Below are positions 63,815 through 64,000 of a DNA stretch of 64,000 nt, in pieces (the first letter of the stretch is position 1; every line of letters starts with the position of its first letter). The notes below the pieces were generated by a model, which was not told where the DNA came from, did not search any database, and saw only the letters and a program-made list of their open reading frames with translations. The translations under genes were made by a program, and so were the position numbers. The stretch is from Caulobacter sp. X (GTDB taxonomy: Bacteria; Pseudomonadota; Alphaproteobacteria; Caulobacterales; Caulobacteraceae), in NCBI RefSeq assembly GCF_002742635.1, contig NZ_PEGF01000001.1:1054001-1118000 (forward strand), written 5' to 3'.

Positions 63815-63850
63815 GGCCGGGTCGCGCCTTCCAGCGACCCGGCCATCTTT
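63815..63850 (+). terminator. Intrinsic terminator after tonB
   Basis: GGCCGGGTCGC and GCGACCCGGCC form a perfect 11-bp stem with an 8-base loop, followed by ATCTTT. It may serve both the tonB gene and the convergent acyl-CoA dehydrogenase gene. Confidence 0.75.
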
Positions 63851-63856
63851 GTTGGC

Positions 63857-64000
63857 TCAATAGCTCTTGGGCAGACCCAGCACGCGCTCGGCGATGTAGT
63901 TCAGGATCATCTCGCGGCTGATCGGCGCGATGCGGGCGATCATCGCCTCGCGGAAGTAGCGCTCGACGTCGTACTCCTTGGCGTAGCCCATGCCACCGTG
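63857..64000 (-). CDS. Acyl-CoA dehydrogenase, C-terminal fragment
   Basis: The last 47 residues of a gene that continues past the window: HGGMGYAKEYDVERYFREAM then IAPISREMILNYIAERVLGL. The Gly-Gly-x-Gly-Tyr and YFRE-type end are those of acyl-CoA dehydrogenases, FAD enzymes of beta-oxidation. The start lies outside the window. Confidence 0.8.
   Translation of the reverse strand, partial: HGGMGYAKEYDVERYFREAMIARIAPISREMILNYIAERVLGLPKSY

Noticed and set aside
1-64000. CRISPR arrays, insertion sequences, integrases
   Set aside because: No regularly spaced repeat, transposase or recombinase signature was seen on either strand.

Overview
The window looks like chromosomal DNA of a Caulobacter-type alphaproteobacterium. 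This is inferred from the very high G+C content with strong third-position bias, a large TonB-dependent receptor for a polysaccharide-derived ligand, cytoplasmic and membrane chemoreceptors, a class II DAHP synthase, a STAS-MlaE lipid ABC system and many GTGA/ATGA gene overlaps. No rRNA, transposase, integrase or CRISPR array was seen.

Layout. (1) 67-3005: a free-methionine-sulfoxide reductase, a tightly coupled pair made of a small basic protein and an unrecognised FINCPFD-motif protein, and a chemoreceptor. (2) 3085-15360: a complete maltodextrin locus. It holds a periplasmic glucoamylase (GH15), an inner-membrane maltose-type transporter, a LacI-type regulator, two GH13 enzymes (one exported, one cytoplasmic) and a MalA-like TonB-dependent receptor. 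The two divergent intergenic regions share TTTGCA-N2-A-type sites, so one LacI protein probably controls the set. Oligosaccharides would be cut at the surface or in the periplasm, imported by the TonB receptor and the transporter, and finished by the glucosidases.

(3) 15549-29981: the most interesting region, a compact phage-tail locus without any head. On the minus strand, from regulators to lysis, it runs: three small regulator-like genes, tail terminator, tail tube, two tail chaperone frames joined by a canonical -1 slippery site (AAATTTT), a 1620-residue tape measure, distal tail protein, fibre proteins, a glycine-rich adhesin of atypical composition, then a spanin/holin-like protein, a GH24 endolysin and a small lipoprotein. 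A divergent XRE repressor sits beyond two overlapping inverted repeats. Portal, terminase, capsid, protease, integrase and replication genes are all absent. This suggests a flexible-tail (F-type) tailocin-like particle or another domesticated tail device, possibly controlled by a DUF6456-like (GafZ-like) activator.

(4) 29990-46954: core metabolism and envelope genes: tRNA-Ile(CAU), SIMPL protein, panD, an acyl-CoA synthetase, an aspartic protease-like protein, class II DAHP synthase, the operon glmU-rpiA-gor-O-antigen-ligase-like gene, gph, tRNA-Val(CAC), a DUF3429 protein, an SDR, an LdhA-like dehydrogenase, and a GST with a divergent WYL regulator. (5) 46951-52979: an esterase with an upstream LacI-type palindrome, an RNA methyltransferase, an MFS sugar-type transporter divergent from a LacI regulator, and a globin-coupled chemoreceptor. 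(6) 53196-64000: a four-gene Mla-type phospholipid transport operon, a Nudix hydrolase, a DUF2336 protein, a hybrid histidine kinase, a CoA transferase, a lytic transglycosylase, a TonB protein behind three copies of a 12-bp dyad, and the 3' end of an acyl-CoA dehydrogenase gene.
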